A stretch of 64,000 bases of DNA from Micromonospora sp. MW-13 (GCF_003434305.1 NZ_QKKX01000026.1:37782-101781), one strand, 5' to 3'. Shown: positions 8,620 through 17,529, numbered from the stretch's first letter. The notes: generated from the letters alone by a model not told the origin. Translations and numbers: made by a program.

Positions 8620-9480
8620 TCAGACCGACAGCGGGGGCAGGCCGATCGGGCTGTCCGGTGGGATCACCGTGTGTCCGGCGCGGGCGATCGGTTCGAGCAG
8701 CTCCCGCAGCCGCTCGGTGCGGTCCGCGCCGAGCGCCCGCCACGGGTGGGCGGCGGCCAGGTCGGTGGCGTCCTCGACGGCCCGGAACGCGGCCCGGCCG
8801 GGCCCGGTCGGCCCGCCGTCGGGCGTCAGCCAGCCCCGATCGACCAGCCGGCCGGCCGCCGCCCGCCACTGCTCCTCGGACCAGCCCCGACCCAGCAGGT
8901 TCGCCGGCGTCATGCCGTCGGCCACCTTCCAGGCCAGCGTCTCCACCGGGTCCAGGCCCGCCGCGACCAGCGCGGCGACGTGCCCGTCGCCCCGGTGCTC
9001 GCGCAGCGTGGTGGCCGCCTGCCAGAGCCGGGCCAGCGGGTACTCGGCGGCCGGCAGGGCGACGTTCGCGGCCCCCAGCACCCGACCGGCGGGCTGCGCC
9101 GCGCGGGCGGCCGTCTCCAGCAACTCGGCGGCCTCGGCGAGGTGCCCCTCCGGCAGCTCGTACGTCAGCTCGGCCAGCGCCTGCACCGCCCCGGTGAGCC
9201 GGGCGCGCAGCGCCTCCTCCGGGGTGGCCAGCCGCCACACCGCCGGCAGCGCCCGGGCCACCATGTGCGGGGCGAAACTGAAGAACGCCGCCACCACCGG
9301 GGCCGCCTCGGTGGCGCCGAGCGGGGCGGCCCGGCCGGCGAAGTACCCCCGCCAGTAGCCGCGCAGCCCGACCGCCTCGTAGGCGGCGCGGGCGCGTGGG
9401 TGGAAGTAGGTGACCGCGTGCACCGGCTCGAAGTGCGTCCACATCAGCCGGGCGAACCCCGGGTCGTCCAGCGCCGCCAC
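8620..9480 (-). CDS. SCO6745-like conserved actinobacterial protein
   Basis: A 286-residue soluble protein of unknown function that resembles the SCO6745 family, with an N-terminal block FEPVHAVTYFHPRARAAYE followed by GLRGYWRGYFAGRAAPLG. The middle is helical and Ala/Leu-rich. The C-terminal third resembles a winged-helix-like module (GRLVDRGWLTPDGG). GTG 9480 lies 5 nt after GGAGG; the GTG two codons earlier sits on top of that site and is less likely. No neighbours indicate its role. Confidence 0.65.
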   Translation of the reverse strand: MAALDDPGFARLMWTHFEPVHAVTYFHPRARAAYEAVGLRGYWRGYFAGRAAPLGATEAAPVVAAFFSFAPHMVARALPAVWRLATPEEALRARLTGAVQALAELTYELPEGHLAEAAELLETAARAAQPAGRVLGAANVALPAAEYPLARLWQAATTLREHRGDGHVAALVAAGLDPVETLAWKVADGMTPANLLGRGWSEEQWRAAAGRLVDRGWLTPDGGPTGPGRAAFRAVEDATDLAAAHPWRALGADRTERLRELLEPIARAGHTVIPPDSPIGLPPLSV

Positions 9481-9605
9481 GTGCACCTCCGCGTCGGGTC
9501 GGGAATCACCGTGGCACGGCCGGAACCGCCCACGGTGACCCCGAACCTACTGGTCGTGGGCGACCGGAAGGAAGACCGCTGTGAACTACCGCATGACCGG
9601 CCGCG

Positions 9606-10274
9606 CTACTGGGCGGCGAGCACGTCGACGACGAACCGCAGCGGGCCGGTCGGCCGGCCGCTGGAGGCGTCGTTGCCGTACGCCAGCTCGGCGGGCAGGT
9701 CGAGCTGCACCCGGCTGCCCACGGTCACCCCGACCAGGCCCTGGTCCCAGCCCTTGATGACCTGCCCGACGCCGATCGCGAAGGTGGCCGGCTGGCCGCT
9801 CTTCCAGGACGCGTCGAACTCCTTGCCGTCCTTGTAGAACACGCCCACGTAGTTGGTGGTGATCTGCTGGCCGGACTTGACCGCCGGGCCCTTGCCCTTG
9901 ACCAGCGTGGTCACGGTGAGCTTCTTCAGCTCGCCCTTGCCCGCCTCGACCTTCGGCTTGGTGGCCAGCGCCGGGTCCATCCCCTCGGGAAGCTGCGGGG
10001 CGGGCGGTGCGGTGGGCTCGGCCGACGGGGCGCTGGCCCCGGCCGACGGGGCGGACGCCGTCTGCTCCGGCGCGTCGTCGTCGCCCCGGTTCACGGCGAC
10101 GAAGACCCCGATCAGGATCGCCACGACGGCGATGCCGGAGAGCGCGCCGAGGATGGACTGCCGGCGACGCTTCGCCTCGGCGGCCTTCTTCGCCGCCAGT
10201 TGGACGGCCAGCCGCCGCTCCGCCTTGCCGCCCGGGCCCTGGCCCGCCGACCGGTTCTGCACACGCTCGCTCAC
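9606..10274 (-). CDS. FKBP-type peptidyl-prolyl cis-trans isomerase, membrane-anchored
   Basis: A 222-residue protein. A basic N-terminus (RRLAVQLAAKKAAEAKRRR) precedes one transmembrane helix at about residues 42-65, then an Ala/Pro/Ser linker, then an FKBP domain over the C-terminal 110 residues with KSGQQITTNYVGVFYKDGKE, FAIGVGQVIKGWDQGLVGV and LPAELAYG, all hallmark FKBP blocks. It probably assists proline isomerisation outside the membrane. The GTG start is preceded by AGGGAG. Confidence 0.9.
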   Translation of the reverse strand: MSERVQNRSAGQGPGGKAERRLAVQLAAKKAAEAKRRRQSILGALSGIAVVAILIGVFVAVNRGDDDAPEQTASAPSAGASAPSAEPTAPPAPQLPEGMDPALATKPKVEAGKGELKKLTVTTLVKGKGPAVKSGQQITTNYVGVFYKDGKEFDASWKSGQPATFAIGVGQVIKGWDQGLVGVTVGSRVQLDLPAELAYGNDASSGRPTGPLRFVVDVLAAQ

Positions 10275-10473
10275 GTCGACTCCCTGATCAAGAGGTGGGG
10301 GCCCGGCGGCCGCTGCCGAGGCCAGCGCACACGGTACCCGCCCTGCTTCCCTCGGTGCTGCCTCGGCCGGTGCCCGTCCCGTCCCCCGCGTCCCGTTCCC
10401 GCGCGTCCCGTCCCGTTCGGCCGCTGCGGGGCGACCGCTGCACGGTTACCCGGTGCGGGGCTCCCGGCGGGGG

Positions 10474-10479
10474 TAGTTT
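10474..10479 (+). promoter_or_regulatory. -10 box of a leaderless promoter (PPOX gene)
   Basis: TAGTTT ends 7 nt before the ATG at 10487, and there is no Shine-Dalgarno sequence. Confidence 0.55.
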
Positions 10480-10486
10480 CACGACC

Positions 10487-10879
10487 ATGGCGATCCTCAC
10501 CGAAGTAGATCTGGCCCTGCTGGCCGAACCGCAGCTCGCCCACGTGGCCACCATCGAGCCGGACGGCACCCCGCACGTGACGCCGGTGTGGGTGGACACC
10601 GACGGCGAGCACATCGTGTTCAACACCGCCAAGGGGCGGCAGAAGTACAACAACCTCCAACGCAACCCGGTGGTCGCGGTCTCCGTCGTCGACAAGGCCG
10701 ACGACTTCCGCACCCTGTGGGTGAAGGGCACCACCGAACTGGTCGAGGAGGGCGCCGACGAGCACATCGACCGGATGGCGCAGAAGTACCTCGGGCAGGA
10801 CACCTACCCGTTCCGGCAGCCCGGCGAGGAGCGGGTGATCGTCCGGGTCACCCCCACCCAGAAGCTCGGCCGCGGCTGA
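10487..10879 (+). CDS. PPOX-class F420-dependent oxidoreductase
   Basis: A 130-residue split beta-barrel flavin-fold protein. VATIEPDGTPHVTPVWVDTD and FNTAKGRQKYNNLQRNPVVA match the Rv1155-like F420-binding PPOX family of actinobacteria, which reduce substrates with reduced F420 in the cytosol. The substrate is unknown. The family normally has about 130-150 residues, so the gene is full length. The start is set by the leaderless promoter; a longer upstream frame is unsupported. Confidence 0.85.
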   Translation: MAILTEVDLALLAEPQLAHVATIEPDGTPHVTPVWVDTDGEHIVFNTAKGRQKYNNLQRNPVVAVSVVDKADDFRTLWVKGTTELVEEGADEHIDRMAQKYLGQDTYPFRQPGEERVIVRVTPTQKLGRG

Positions 10880-10880
10880 C

Positions 10881-10920
10881 GTGCGGCGGGGCCTCCGGCC
10901 GACCGGAGGCCCCGCCGCAC
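10881..10920. terminator. Bidirectional hairpin between PPOX and ku
   Basis: A perfect 18-bp stem (GTGCGGCGGGGCCTCCGG and its complement) with a CCGA loop sits exactly between two convergent stop codons. Confidence 0.75.
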
Positions 10921-10922
10921 CG

Positions 10923-11930
10923 TCAGGCGGTCTTGCGGGGGGCCTTCTTCGGGGCGGCCTTCCGGGCCGGGGCCTTCTTCGCGGTGCCGGACTCCGCGGC
11001 CTTCTTCGGGGCCGCCTTCTTCGTACCCTCGGCCTTCTTCGCGGCCGTCTTCTTCCCGGCGGCCTTCTTCGCCGGGGCCTTGGCCGCCTTCTGCGCCGAC
11101 CGGGCCGAGGTGATCGGGGTCGGCTCCCCGCCGCCGCTCTCCGGCTGCTCGCCGCGCGCCGCCCGGGCCCGCTCGACCGACGCCTTCAGCGCGGCCATCA
11201 GGTCCACCGCCGCGGCCGGGGCCTCCTCGACCTCCTCCGGCTGGACCACCTCACGGCCCTCCACCTTCGCGTCGATGACCTCCTGCAACGCCGTGCGGTA
11301 GTCGTCGGTGAAGACGTCCGGCTCGAACTCGCCGGCCATCGAGTCGATCAACGAGCTGGCCATCGCCAGCTCCGGGGGCCGGACCTTCAGGTCCTCGTCC
11401 AGGAAGCCGAAGTCCGGGGTGCGCACCTCGTCCGGCCAGAGCATCGTGTTGAGCAGCAGCACACCCTCGCGGACCCGCAGGGTGGCCAACTGCTCCCGCT
11501 GGCGCAGCGCCACCTTGACGATCGCCACCCGCTCCGAGTCGGCGAGCGCGTCGCGCAGCAGCACGTACGGCTTGGTCGCCGCGCCCTCCGGCTCCAGGAA
11601 GTACGCCTTGTTGTAGAGGATCGGGTCGACCTGCTCCGCCGGGACGAACTCCAGCACGTCGATGGCGCGCGAGGTGGTCAGCGGCAGGTCGGCGAAGTCG
11701 GAGTCGGTCAGGATCACCATCTCGCCGCCGCCGATGTCGTATCCCTTGGCGATGTCGTCGTAGGTGACCTCCTCGCCGCAGACGGAGCAGGTGCGTTTGT
11801 AGCGGATTCGCCCGCCGTCCTCCCGGTGCACCTGGTGGAAGCGGATGTCCTTCTCCTCGGTGGCCGAATAGAGCTTCACCGCGATCGAGACCAGCCCGAA
11901 CGAGACCGCCCCCTTCCAGATCGCCCGCAT
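10923..11930 (-). CDS. ku: Non-homologous end-joining protein Ku
   Basis: A 335-residue bacterial Ku. It forms a ring-shaped homodimer that binds double-strand DNA ends and recruits LigD-type enzymes. The core begins MRAIWKGAVSFGLVSIAVKL and includes RYKRTCSVCGEEVTYDDIAK and AYFLEPEGAATKPYVLLRDA. The last 70 residues are a Lys/Ala-rich tail typical of extended actinobacterial Ku, which aids DNA binding. ATG 11930 follows GGGGAGAGGAG; an upstream in-frame start would add 22 unrelated residues. It is divergent from the ligase and polymerase genes, forming an NHEJ locus. Confidence 0.95.
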   Translation of the reverse strand: MRAIWKGAVSFGLVSIAVKLYSATEEKDIRFHQVHREDGGRIRYKRTCSVCGEEVTYDDIAKGYDIGGGEMVILTDSDFADLPLTTSRAIDVLEFVPAEQVDPILYNKAYFLEPEGAATKPYVLLRDALADSERVAIVKVALRQREQLATLRVREGVLLLNTMLWPDEVRTPDFGFLDEDLKVRPPELAMASSLIDSMAGEFEPDVFTDDYRTALQEVIDAKVEGREVVQPEEVEEAPAAAVDLMAALKASVERARAARGEQPESGGGEPTPITSARSAQKAAKAPAKKAAGKKTAAKKAEGTKKAAPKKAAESGTAKKAPARKAAPKKAPRKTA

Positions 11931-12004
11931 ACCCCGCTCCTCTCCCCGGTTCAGCTCAGGATCCCAAAGGATCGAAGCGGGCGCGAGCACTTCCATTGCC
12001 CTAC

Positions 12005-12010
12005 TACAGT
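12005..12010 (+). promoter_or_regulatory. -10 box of a leaderless promoter (DNA ligase)
   Basis: TACAGT ends 6 nt before the ATG at 12017, inside the 86-bp divergent gap with ku. Confidence 0.55.
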
Positions 12011-12016
12011 CAGGAA

Positions 12017-12958
12017 ATGCCCGGCGCGCCGCTGAAGCCGATGCTCGCGATGACCGGCCCGCTGCCCGCCGGCGCCGACTGGGCGTACGAGTTCAAGTGG
12101 GACGGCGTACGCGCGCTGGCCGACACCACCGCCGGCCGGCAGCGCCTGTACGCCCGCTCCGGTGTCGAGATCACCGTCGCGTACCCCGAGCTGATCACCC
12201 TCGGCGAGCAGGTCGACGACGCGCTGCTGGACGGCGAGGTGGTGCTGTTCAACCAGGCCGGGCAGCCCTCGTTCACCGCGCTGGCCGAGCGGATGCACGT
12301 GCGGGACGCGGCGAAGGCGGCCCGGCTCGCGGCGACCGCGCCGGTGACGTACATGATCTTCGACCTGCTCCGGCTGCGCGGCGCGGACCTGACCGGCCGG
12401 CCGTGGCGGCAGCGGCGGGAGCTGCTGGAGGGCCTCGGCCTCGGCGCTGCCCGGTGGGCGGTGCCGCCGACCTTCACCGACGGCCCCGCCACCTACGAGG
12501 CGGCCGGCGAGCACGGCCTCGAAGGGGTGATGGCCAAGCGGGCCGGCTCGGTCTACCGGCCCGGGGTCCGCTCCCCCGACTGGGTGAAGGTCAAGCTGGA
12601 GGTGACCGGCGACTTCGTGGTGGGCGGCTGGCGGCCCGGCGCGCGCAAGATCGGCGGGCTGCTGGTCGGGGTGCCCGGCCCCGATGGCCGGCTCGTCTAC
12701 CGGGGCCGGGTCGGCGGCGGCATCGGCGCGGCCATCGAGCGGGAACTGCTGCGCGAGCTGGAGCCGCTGCGCGCCGACACGTCGCCGTTCGCCGGGGACG
12801 TCCCGCGCGAGGACGCCCGGGCCGCCATCTGGGTACGGCCCGCCGTGGTGGTCGAGGTGAAGTACGGTCAGCGGACCCCGGACGGACGGCTGCGTTTCCC
12901 CCGCGTGCTGCGGATCCGCCCGGACAAGCCGCCGCAGGAGGTGGAGGATGCCGGGTGA
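12017..12958 (+). CDS. ATP-dependent DNA ligase (LigD ligase-domain type)
   Basis: A 313-residue nucleotidyltransferase. The adenylation motif KWDGVR has its catalytic Lys at about residue 27. Later motifs include LLDGEVV, YMIFDLLRLRG, EGVMAKRAGSVYRPG and DWVKVKL, followed by an OB-fold region. It corresponds to a stand-alone LigC / LigD ligase domain that seals ends held by Ku. The stop overlaps the polymerase start by 11 bp, so the two are translationally coupled. The family's other modules are absent from this polypeptide. Confidence 0.9.
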   Translation: MPGAPLKPMLAMTGPLPAGADWAYEFKWDGVRALADTTAGRQRLYARSGVEITVAYPELITLGEQVDDALLDGEVVLFNQAGQPSFTALAERMHVRDAAKAARLAATAPVTYMIFDLLRLRGADLTGRPWRQRRELLEGLGLGAARWAVPPTFTDGPATYEAAGEHGLEGVMAKRAGSVYRPGVRSPDWVKVKLEVTGDFVVGGWRPGARKIGGLLVGVPGPDGRLVYRGRVGGGIGAAIERELLRELEPLRADTSPFAGDVPREDARAAIWVRPAVVVEVKYGQRTPDGRLRFPRVLRIRPDKPPQEVEDAG

Positions 12959-13856
12959 CCGGTTCCGCGTCGACGTGCAGGGGCGCTCGCTGGAGCTGTC
13001 CAACCTGGACAAGGTGCTCTATCCGGCGGCCGGGTTCACCAAGGGCGAGGTGATCGACTACTACACCCGGATCGCCCCGGTGCTCCTGCCGCACCTGGCC
13101 GACCGGGCGCTCACCCGGATCCGCTTTCCGAACGGGGTGGCGGACAAGAGCTTCTTCGAGAAGAACGCCCCGGCCGCCACCCCGGACTGGGTGCGCGTCG
13201 AGACGCTGCCCGCGCCCGGGTCGACCAAGGGGCGGGAGACCATCGACTACGTCGTGGCCGACGACCTGCCCACCCTCGTCTGGCTGGCCAACCTCGCCGC
13301 CCTGGAGCTGCACACCCCGCAGTGGAGGATCGGCACCCACCCGGACACGATGGTCGTCGACCTGGACCCGGGCCCGCCGGCCGGGCTGCGCGAGTGCTGC
13401 GAGGTGGCGCTGCTGCTGCGCGACCGCCTCGCCGACGACGGCATCGACTCGTACCCGAAAACGTCCGGCAAGAAGGGCATGCAGCTCTGCTGCCCGATCG
13501 CCGGCACCCAGTCCTCGGATGTCGTCTCTGAGTACGCGCACCGGATCGCGCAGGAGCTGGAGTCCGCGCACCCGAAGCTGATCCTGTCGAGGATGGCGAA
13601 GAACTTGCGCGGGGGGAAGGTCTTCATCGACTGGAGTCAGAACAACGCGGCGAAGACGACGGTCGCGCCGTACTCGCTGCGGGCCCAGCCGGTGCCGTCG
13701 GCGTCGACGCCGTTGACCTGGGACGAGGTGGCGGCGGGCGCGGCCGGGAAGCGGCCGGCGGCTCGCCCCTATACCGCCGCCGAGGTGCTCAAGCGGGTGG
13801 AGAAGCAGGGGGATCTGCTCGCCCCGCTGCTCGACGGCGGTCCGGCGGTGGCGTAG
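12948..13856 (+). CDS. LigD-type DNA polymerase/primase (non-homologous end-joining)
   Basis: A 302-residue archaeo-eukaryotic primase-fold polymerase. Motifs are VVDLDPGP (metal-binding Asp pair near residue 145), KTSGKKGMQL, and FIDWSQNNAAKTTVAPYSLR near the C-terminus, all typical of the LigD polymerase domain that fills and adds ribonucleotides at breaks. The ATG lies inside the ligase 3' end after GGAGG. No LigD phosphoesterase (nuclease) module is present nearby, so the three activities of mycobacterial LigD are split here. Confidence 0.93.
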   Translation: MPGDRFRVDVQGRSLELSNLDKVLYPAAGFTKGEVIDYYTRIAPVLLPHLADRALTRIRFPNGVADKSFFEKNAPAATPDWVRVETLPAPGSTKGRETIDYVVADDLPTLVWLANLAALELHTPQWRIGTHPDTMVVDLDPGPPAGLRECCEVALLLRDRLADDGIDSYPKTSGKKGMQLCCPIAGTQSSDVVSEYAHRIAQELESAHPKLILSRMAKNLRGGKVFIDWSQNNAAKTTVAPYSLRAQPVPSASTPLTWDEVAAGAAGKRPAARPYTAAEVLKRVEKQGDLLAPLLDGGPAVA

Positions 13857-13900
13857 CGGCACCGTCCTCCAGCCGGATGGGGGAGATGTCTACCGGAGGC

Positions 13901-15172
13901 TCAGTGTGGCGCAGGGGACTGGTGGCTCAGCCGCCAGAACGCGCAGCCGAGCAGCGCGAGCGTGATCACGCTGATGGCGACGTCGGTGACCAGGGCCTCC
14001 GCCGGTGACGTCCGTGCGTAGCTCGGCACGACGTACGCGAATGCGGCGGCGTTGACCAGCCCAGCACCCCAGGCGGCGAGGACGTGCCGCTGCCCCCAAC
14101 CGGCCCGCCGTGACCAGGCCACGACCACCACCACCGCCACCGTGGCGGCCACCGCCTGGACCGCCACGGTGAGCCACCCGGTGAACAGGGCTGCGCCGAG
14201 GTGGGCACCCAGCACCACCGCCCCCACCCAGACGGGCCGTGGGGCACGGGCCGCCACCGGCTCCGGCCTCGCTCCAGGCACCGGGGCATTCGTCGTCCCT
14301 GCCTCGGGCGCTGGGGCATTCGCCGCCCCTGCTCCGGGCGCTGGGGCACTCGCCGGTCCCGCTCCGGGCGCTGGGGCATTCGCCGCCCCCGCTCCAGACA
14401 CGGAGCGAGCCGCGAACCCTGCCCCGGGCGTGGGGCCGCCCGCAGGCATGCCGGCGGGCGCCTGCCGGCGGTCGCGTCGCCAGCGGGGCAGCAGAGCCGC
14501 GCCGACGAGCGCGAGCGCCGTCAGGGCCGCGACGGACAACTGGACCGGGCTGGCCAGGAAACCCTTGCGACCCTCGTCGTCGGAGAAGATCAGCAGGCTG
14601 CCGAGCAGGTAGAGGACGCCGACGACCGCCAGGCCGGGCCGGCCCAGCCACGGCCGGTGCCGGCGCTCCGGGCGCAGGAACGACTCCACGATCGCGATCG
14701 GCGCGCAGATGCTCAGCGCGATGTGGTTGCCGATGTAGCCGAGCGCCTGCTGGACGCTGACCCCGAGCATCGGCACCAGGGTCGCCCGAGCATCGGCGTC
14801 CAGGCCGGCGAACTCGGTGTCGTCGAGGAACCCCTTGTTGAACAGGGACTGGTCGACCAGCCCGGCCTGGACCACCCCGAACGCGGCGGCGAGCAGGACG
14901 ATGGCCGGCCAGCCGCCGCCGGTGCGCCGGGCCGTCTCCCGGATGAGTATCGCGGCCCCGCCGTACATCGGTCCCAGCACGGCCACGGCCAGCGGAAAGT
15001 CGGTGACGGCGAAGCCACCCCAGGAGCATTCGGCGGCCCACGGGGCGAGTGTCAGGAGCGCGAGGACGGGAACGATCCGCCGCCGGAACGGAAGGGCCTG
15101 CTCCGCCGGGGCGCGTTCCGCGTCGGCCGTCCGCTCGCCTGGCGTCTGCCCTGGTCGCGGTGATCCCATCAT
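13901..15172 (-). CDS. Polytopic membrane protein, function unknown
   Basis: A 423-residue protein with roughly nine hydrophobic segments. A first half with FRRRIVPVLALLTLAPWAAE and GPMYGGAAILIRETARRTGG is followed by a long cytosolic Ala/Pro/Gly-rich linker and a second group of segments. It resembles unnamed actinobacterial membrane proteins; no enzymatic motif is seen. Two adjacent ATG codons (15172 and 15169) are possible starts; longer upstream reading would cross a palindromic repeat. The linker is encoded by 30-nt tandem repeats. Confidence 0.7.
   Translation of the reverse strand: MMGSPRPGQTPGERTADAERAPAEQALPFRRRIVPVLALLTLAPWAAECSWGGFAVTDFPLAVAVLGPMYGGAAILIRETARRTGGGWPAIVLLAAAFGVVQAGLVDQSLFNKGFLDDTEFAGLDADARATLVPMLGVSVQQALGYIGNHIALSICAPIAIVESFLRPERRHRPWLGRPGLAVVGVLYLLGSLLIFSDDEGRKGFLASPVQLSVAALTALALVGAALLPRWRRDRRQAPAGMPAGGPTPGAGFAARSVSGAGAANAPAPGAGPASAPAPGAGAANAPAPEAGTTNAPVPGARPEPVAARAPRPVWVGAVVLGAHLGAALFTGWLTVAVQAVAATVAVVVVVAWSRRAGWGQRHVLAAWGAGLVNAAAFAYVVPSYARTSPAEALVTDVAISVITLALLGCAFWRLSHQSPAPH
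14281..14400. repeat. In-frame 30-nt tandem repeat, 4 copies
   Basis: Four 30-nt units (core GCTGGGGCATTCGCCGCCCC on the plus strand) encode an imperfect decapeptide of the GAGAANAPAP type in the linker of the membrane protein. Copies differ at several positions. Confidence 0.8.
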
Positions 15173-15357
15173 GGCGCTACCTCGCGGTGTCGGTGGTCCT
15201 GCGGTCGCGGCGCCGGTGTGGCTTCCGACCGCTGAGTTCCGGCCCGGACCGGCGTGTCTCCACACTCGCCGACCCGGCCGCCGGCGGAAACGGCCGACGG
15301 TCGACGTGCCGTCGACCAAAGTCGACACCGCTCCCGCGCGCCGGCTTCCACGAGATC

Positions 15358-15422
15358 GCGCCAATTCCGGGAATCAGTGGCCTCGGGGTCGGCGCATGGC
15401 CACTGATTCCCGGAATTTGCGC
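15358..15422. repeat. 65-nt palindromic intergenic repeat, copy A
   Basis: Arms 15358-15382 and 15398-15422 are complementary at 24 of 25 positions (central block AATTCCGGGAATCAGTGGCC). The loop is 15 nt. A related 66-nt element occurs at 53729-53794, with the same ends (GCGC), the same AATTC/GAATT blocks and the same AGTGGCCTCG loop edge. It lies between divergent genes and is AT-richer than its surroundings. Confidence 0.85.
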
Positions 15423-15521
15423 GCTACCGGAGGGGAGCCCGGCGGGCGGCGTCGGGGACGTCGGAAGGGGGTTGGCGGTCGGTAGGGTGGCGGGGACGGT
15501 GGTCGGCGGAGGGGGTGTCCG

Positions 15522-16274
15522 ATGGGACCAGGTCTTGCCATGTCCCGGCCGGAAGGTGTGACCGAGGGGGCCGACCGGCCGCTGCTCATCTTCTGTGACG
15601 GCGCGACGGGTGAGCGCACCGAGCTGACCGCGACCGAGCTGGGCGGCTGGGCCGCGCGCACTGCCGCCCTGCTGCGCGACGGCTGCGGGCTGGACGTCGG
15701 CGACCGGGCGGCGGTGCTGCTGCCGGCGCACTGGCAGACCGCCGCCGTGCTGCTCGGCGCGTGGTCGATCGGGGTGGCGGTGTCGTTCCGGCCGAGGGCG
15801 ACGGCCGGCCTGCCGGTGCTCGGGCCCGGCGCCGACGAGCCGCTGGACGCGGTATTCGCGTCCTGGGCGCGGCTGGACGACTGGCTGGAGAACGTCCCCG
15901 AGGGGCGACACCGCTTCGTGCTGGGCCTCGGCGATCCCCGTGCCGAGGTGCCCGACGGGTGGCGGGACTTCCTCCCCGAGGTGCGCCGGCACGGCGACGC
16001 CCCGCCCGCGTACGCGGCGGTCCACCCGTCGTTCGCGGCGACGCCCGACGGGACGAGCTACCACGCGTGGGGCGAGCTCGCCCGGCACATCGCCGACTCG
16101 CTGGACCTGCGCCCCGGCGACCGGCTGCTGGTCGACGCGGCGGAGCACGAGGAGCCGGTGAAGTGGCTGCTCGCGCCGCTGGTCGCGGGTGCGTCGGTGG
16201 TGGTCTGCGCCAACCTCGACCCGGCCCGGCGGGACGCGCTGATCGCCGCCGAGGGGGTCACGAAGGTGCTGTGA
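15522..16274 (+). CDS. TIGR03089 family protein
   Basis: A 250-residue protein resembling only the N-terminal part of AMP-binding enzymes, as in the actinobacterial TIGR03089 family. Recognisable pieces are RPLLIFCDGATGERTELTAT, DRAAVLLPAHWQTAAVLLGA and the C-terminal IAAEGVTKVL. The adenylation P-loop and C-terminal subdomain are absent, so catalysis is doubtful and the role is unknown. ATG 15522 has GGAGGGGG 7 nt upstream; ATG 15540 is an alternative. A drastically shortened paralogue lies at 18614-18769. Confidence 0.8.
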   Translation: MGPGLAMSRPEGVTEGADRPLLIFCDGATGERTELTATELGGWAARTAALLRDGCGLDVGDRAAVLLPAHWQTAAVLLGAWSIGVAVSFRPRATAGLPVLGPGADEPLDAVFASWARLDDWLENVPEGRHRFVLGLGDPRAEVPDGWRDFLPEVRRHGDAPPAYAAVHPSFAATPDGTSYHAWGELARHIADSLDLRPGDRLLVDAAEHEEPVKWLLAPLVAGASVVVCANLDPARRDALIAAEGVTKVL

Positions 16275-16552
16275 GTCCCTGGTCGACCCGGGTGACGCGT
16301 GCGCGGTTCCCGGCGTGCGGGAGACCGCCGGTGCGCCGTCCACCGGGTCGATAGGGCGAGGGCCGGTCGAGTGGGAAGGACGGTAAACAGCGCTCCTCGG
16401 ACGCCTGCCGTTACATGACGCCAAGCCTGTTCCCCAGGTCTGTCGTCGGCGCCACCGACGTGGTCTCATACCGGAACGACGACGCCATCGACCTGGTCAT
16501 GGCAACCCCGCGTCGATCAGCACCGCTTCCATCCCCTCTGAAAGGTGCACCG

Positions 16553-17515
16553 ATGCACAGGAGATCGACCTTCCGACTGGCAGTCCTCACCGCCACCGCT
16601 GCGACGTTCCTGACGTCCGGTGGCGCCTACGGCGCGGTGGGCGTGGCGGCGCCCGCGACCGTCTCCCCGGGCGTCGCGGTGTGTGAGCCGGGTGCCGAGG
16701 GGTCCAGCGCGGCCCGGGTCAGCGAGGGCGCCACCGCACAGGAGCCGGAGCTGTACTCCAAGAACGAGGCGAAAGCCTACGGCGTGATCAAGGATGCCCC
16801 GCGCCTGCCCAACGGCAGCGTCACCGTGCCGACGGTCTTCCACATGATTTCCGACCACCCCCTCAGCGCGGCCGAGACCAACCGGTGGAACACCCTGATC
16901 GCGGCGCAGATGACGGTGCTCAACGACTCGTACGCCGGCCGTACCGCGGCGGACGCCTCCGACACGCCGTTCCGGTTCTCGCTCGTCGACACGACGTGGA
17001 CGGTGAACAGGGACTGGTACACGGTCGTGCCGGGCAAGAACGAGCGGGACATGAAGAAGGCGCTGTACACCGGCGACTCCGAGACCCTCAACGTGTACGC
17101 GGCGAACATCGGCGACGGGCTCCTCGGCTGGGCGTACTTCCCGAAGGGCTACAACAACGGCCGGGACTACATCGACGGCGTGGTGATGCTCGACGAGTCG
17201 ATGCCGGGCGGGACGGCCGGCAAGTACGCCCTCGGTGACACGCTGACGCACGAGGTCGGGCACTGGCTGATGCTGGAGCACACCTTCGCGCACGGGTGCT
17301 CCGCTTCCGGCGACTTCGTCGCGGACACCCCGCGGGAGGCTGCGCCGCAGTTCAACTGCCCGGTGGGCGCGGACACCTGCACCGCACCCGGGCTGGACCC
17401 GATCCACAACTTCATGGACTACACGCAGGATTCCTGCATGAACATGTTCACGCCGGGCCAGGCGGACCGGATGAGCGACGCCTGGGTGGCGTTCCGGGCC
17501 GGCGGCGCCGGGTAA
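16553..17515 (+). CDS. Secreted zinc metalloprotease, M43 (pappalysin-like) type
   Basis: A 320-residue exported protein. The signal peptide covers about residues 1-30 (RRSTFRLAVLTATAATFLTS, then AYGA). The zinc site is THEVGHWLMLEHTF and a Met-turn-like segment is HNFMDYTQDSCMNMF. Paired cysteines in the C-terminal half suggest disulfides, as in cytophagalysins. The metzincin motif HExxHxxGxxH has Met where Gly is expected. ATG 16553 follows GAAAGG. An upstream frame extension of 46 residues lacks a signal and is rejected. The gene ends at a strong terminator. Confidence 0.85.
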   Translation: MHRRSTFRLAVLTATAATFLTSGGAYGAVGVAAPATVSPGVAVCEPGAEGSSAARVSEGATAQEPELYSKNEAKAYGVIKDAPRLPNGSVTVPTVFHMISDHPLSAAETNRWNTLIAAQMTVLNDSYAGRTAADASDTPFRFSLVDTTWTVNRDWYTVVPGKNERDMKKALYTGDSETLNVYAANIGDGLLGWAYFPKGYNNGRDYIDGVVMLDESMPGGTAGKYALGDTLTHEVGHWLMLEHTFAHGCSASGDFVADTPREAAPQFNCPVGADTCTAPGLDPIHNFMDYTQDSCMNMFTPGQADRMSDAWVAFRAGGAG

Positions 17516-17529
17516 CCGAGCCTTGCTGA

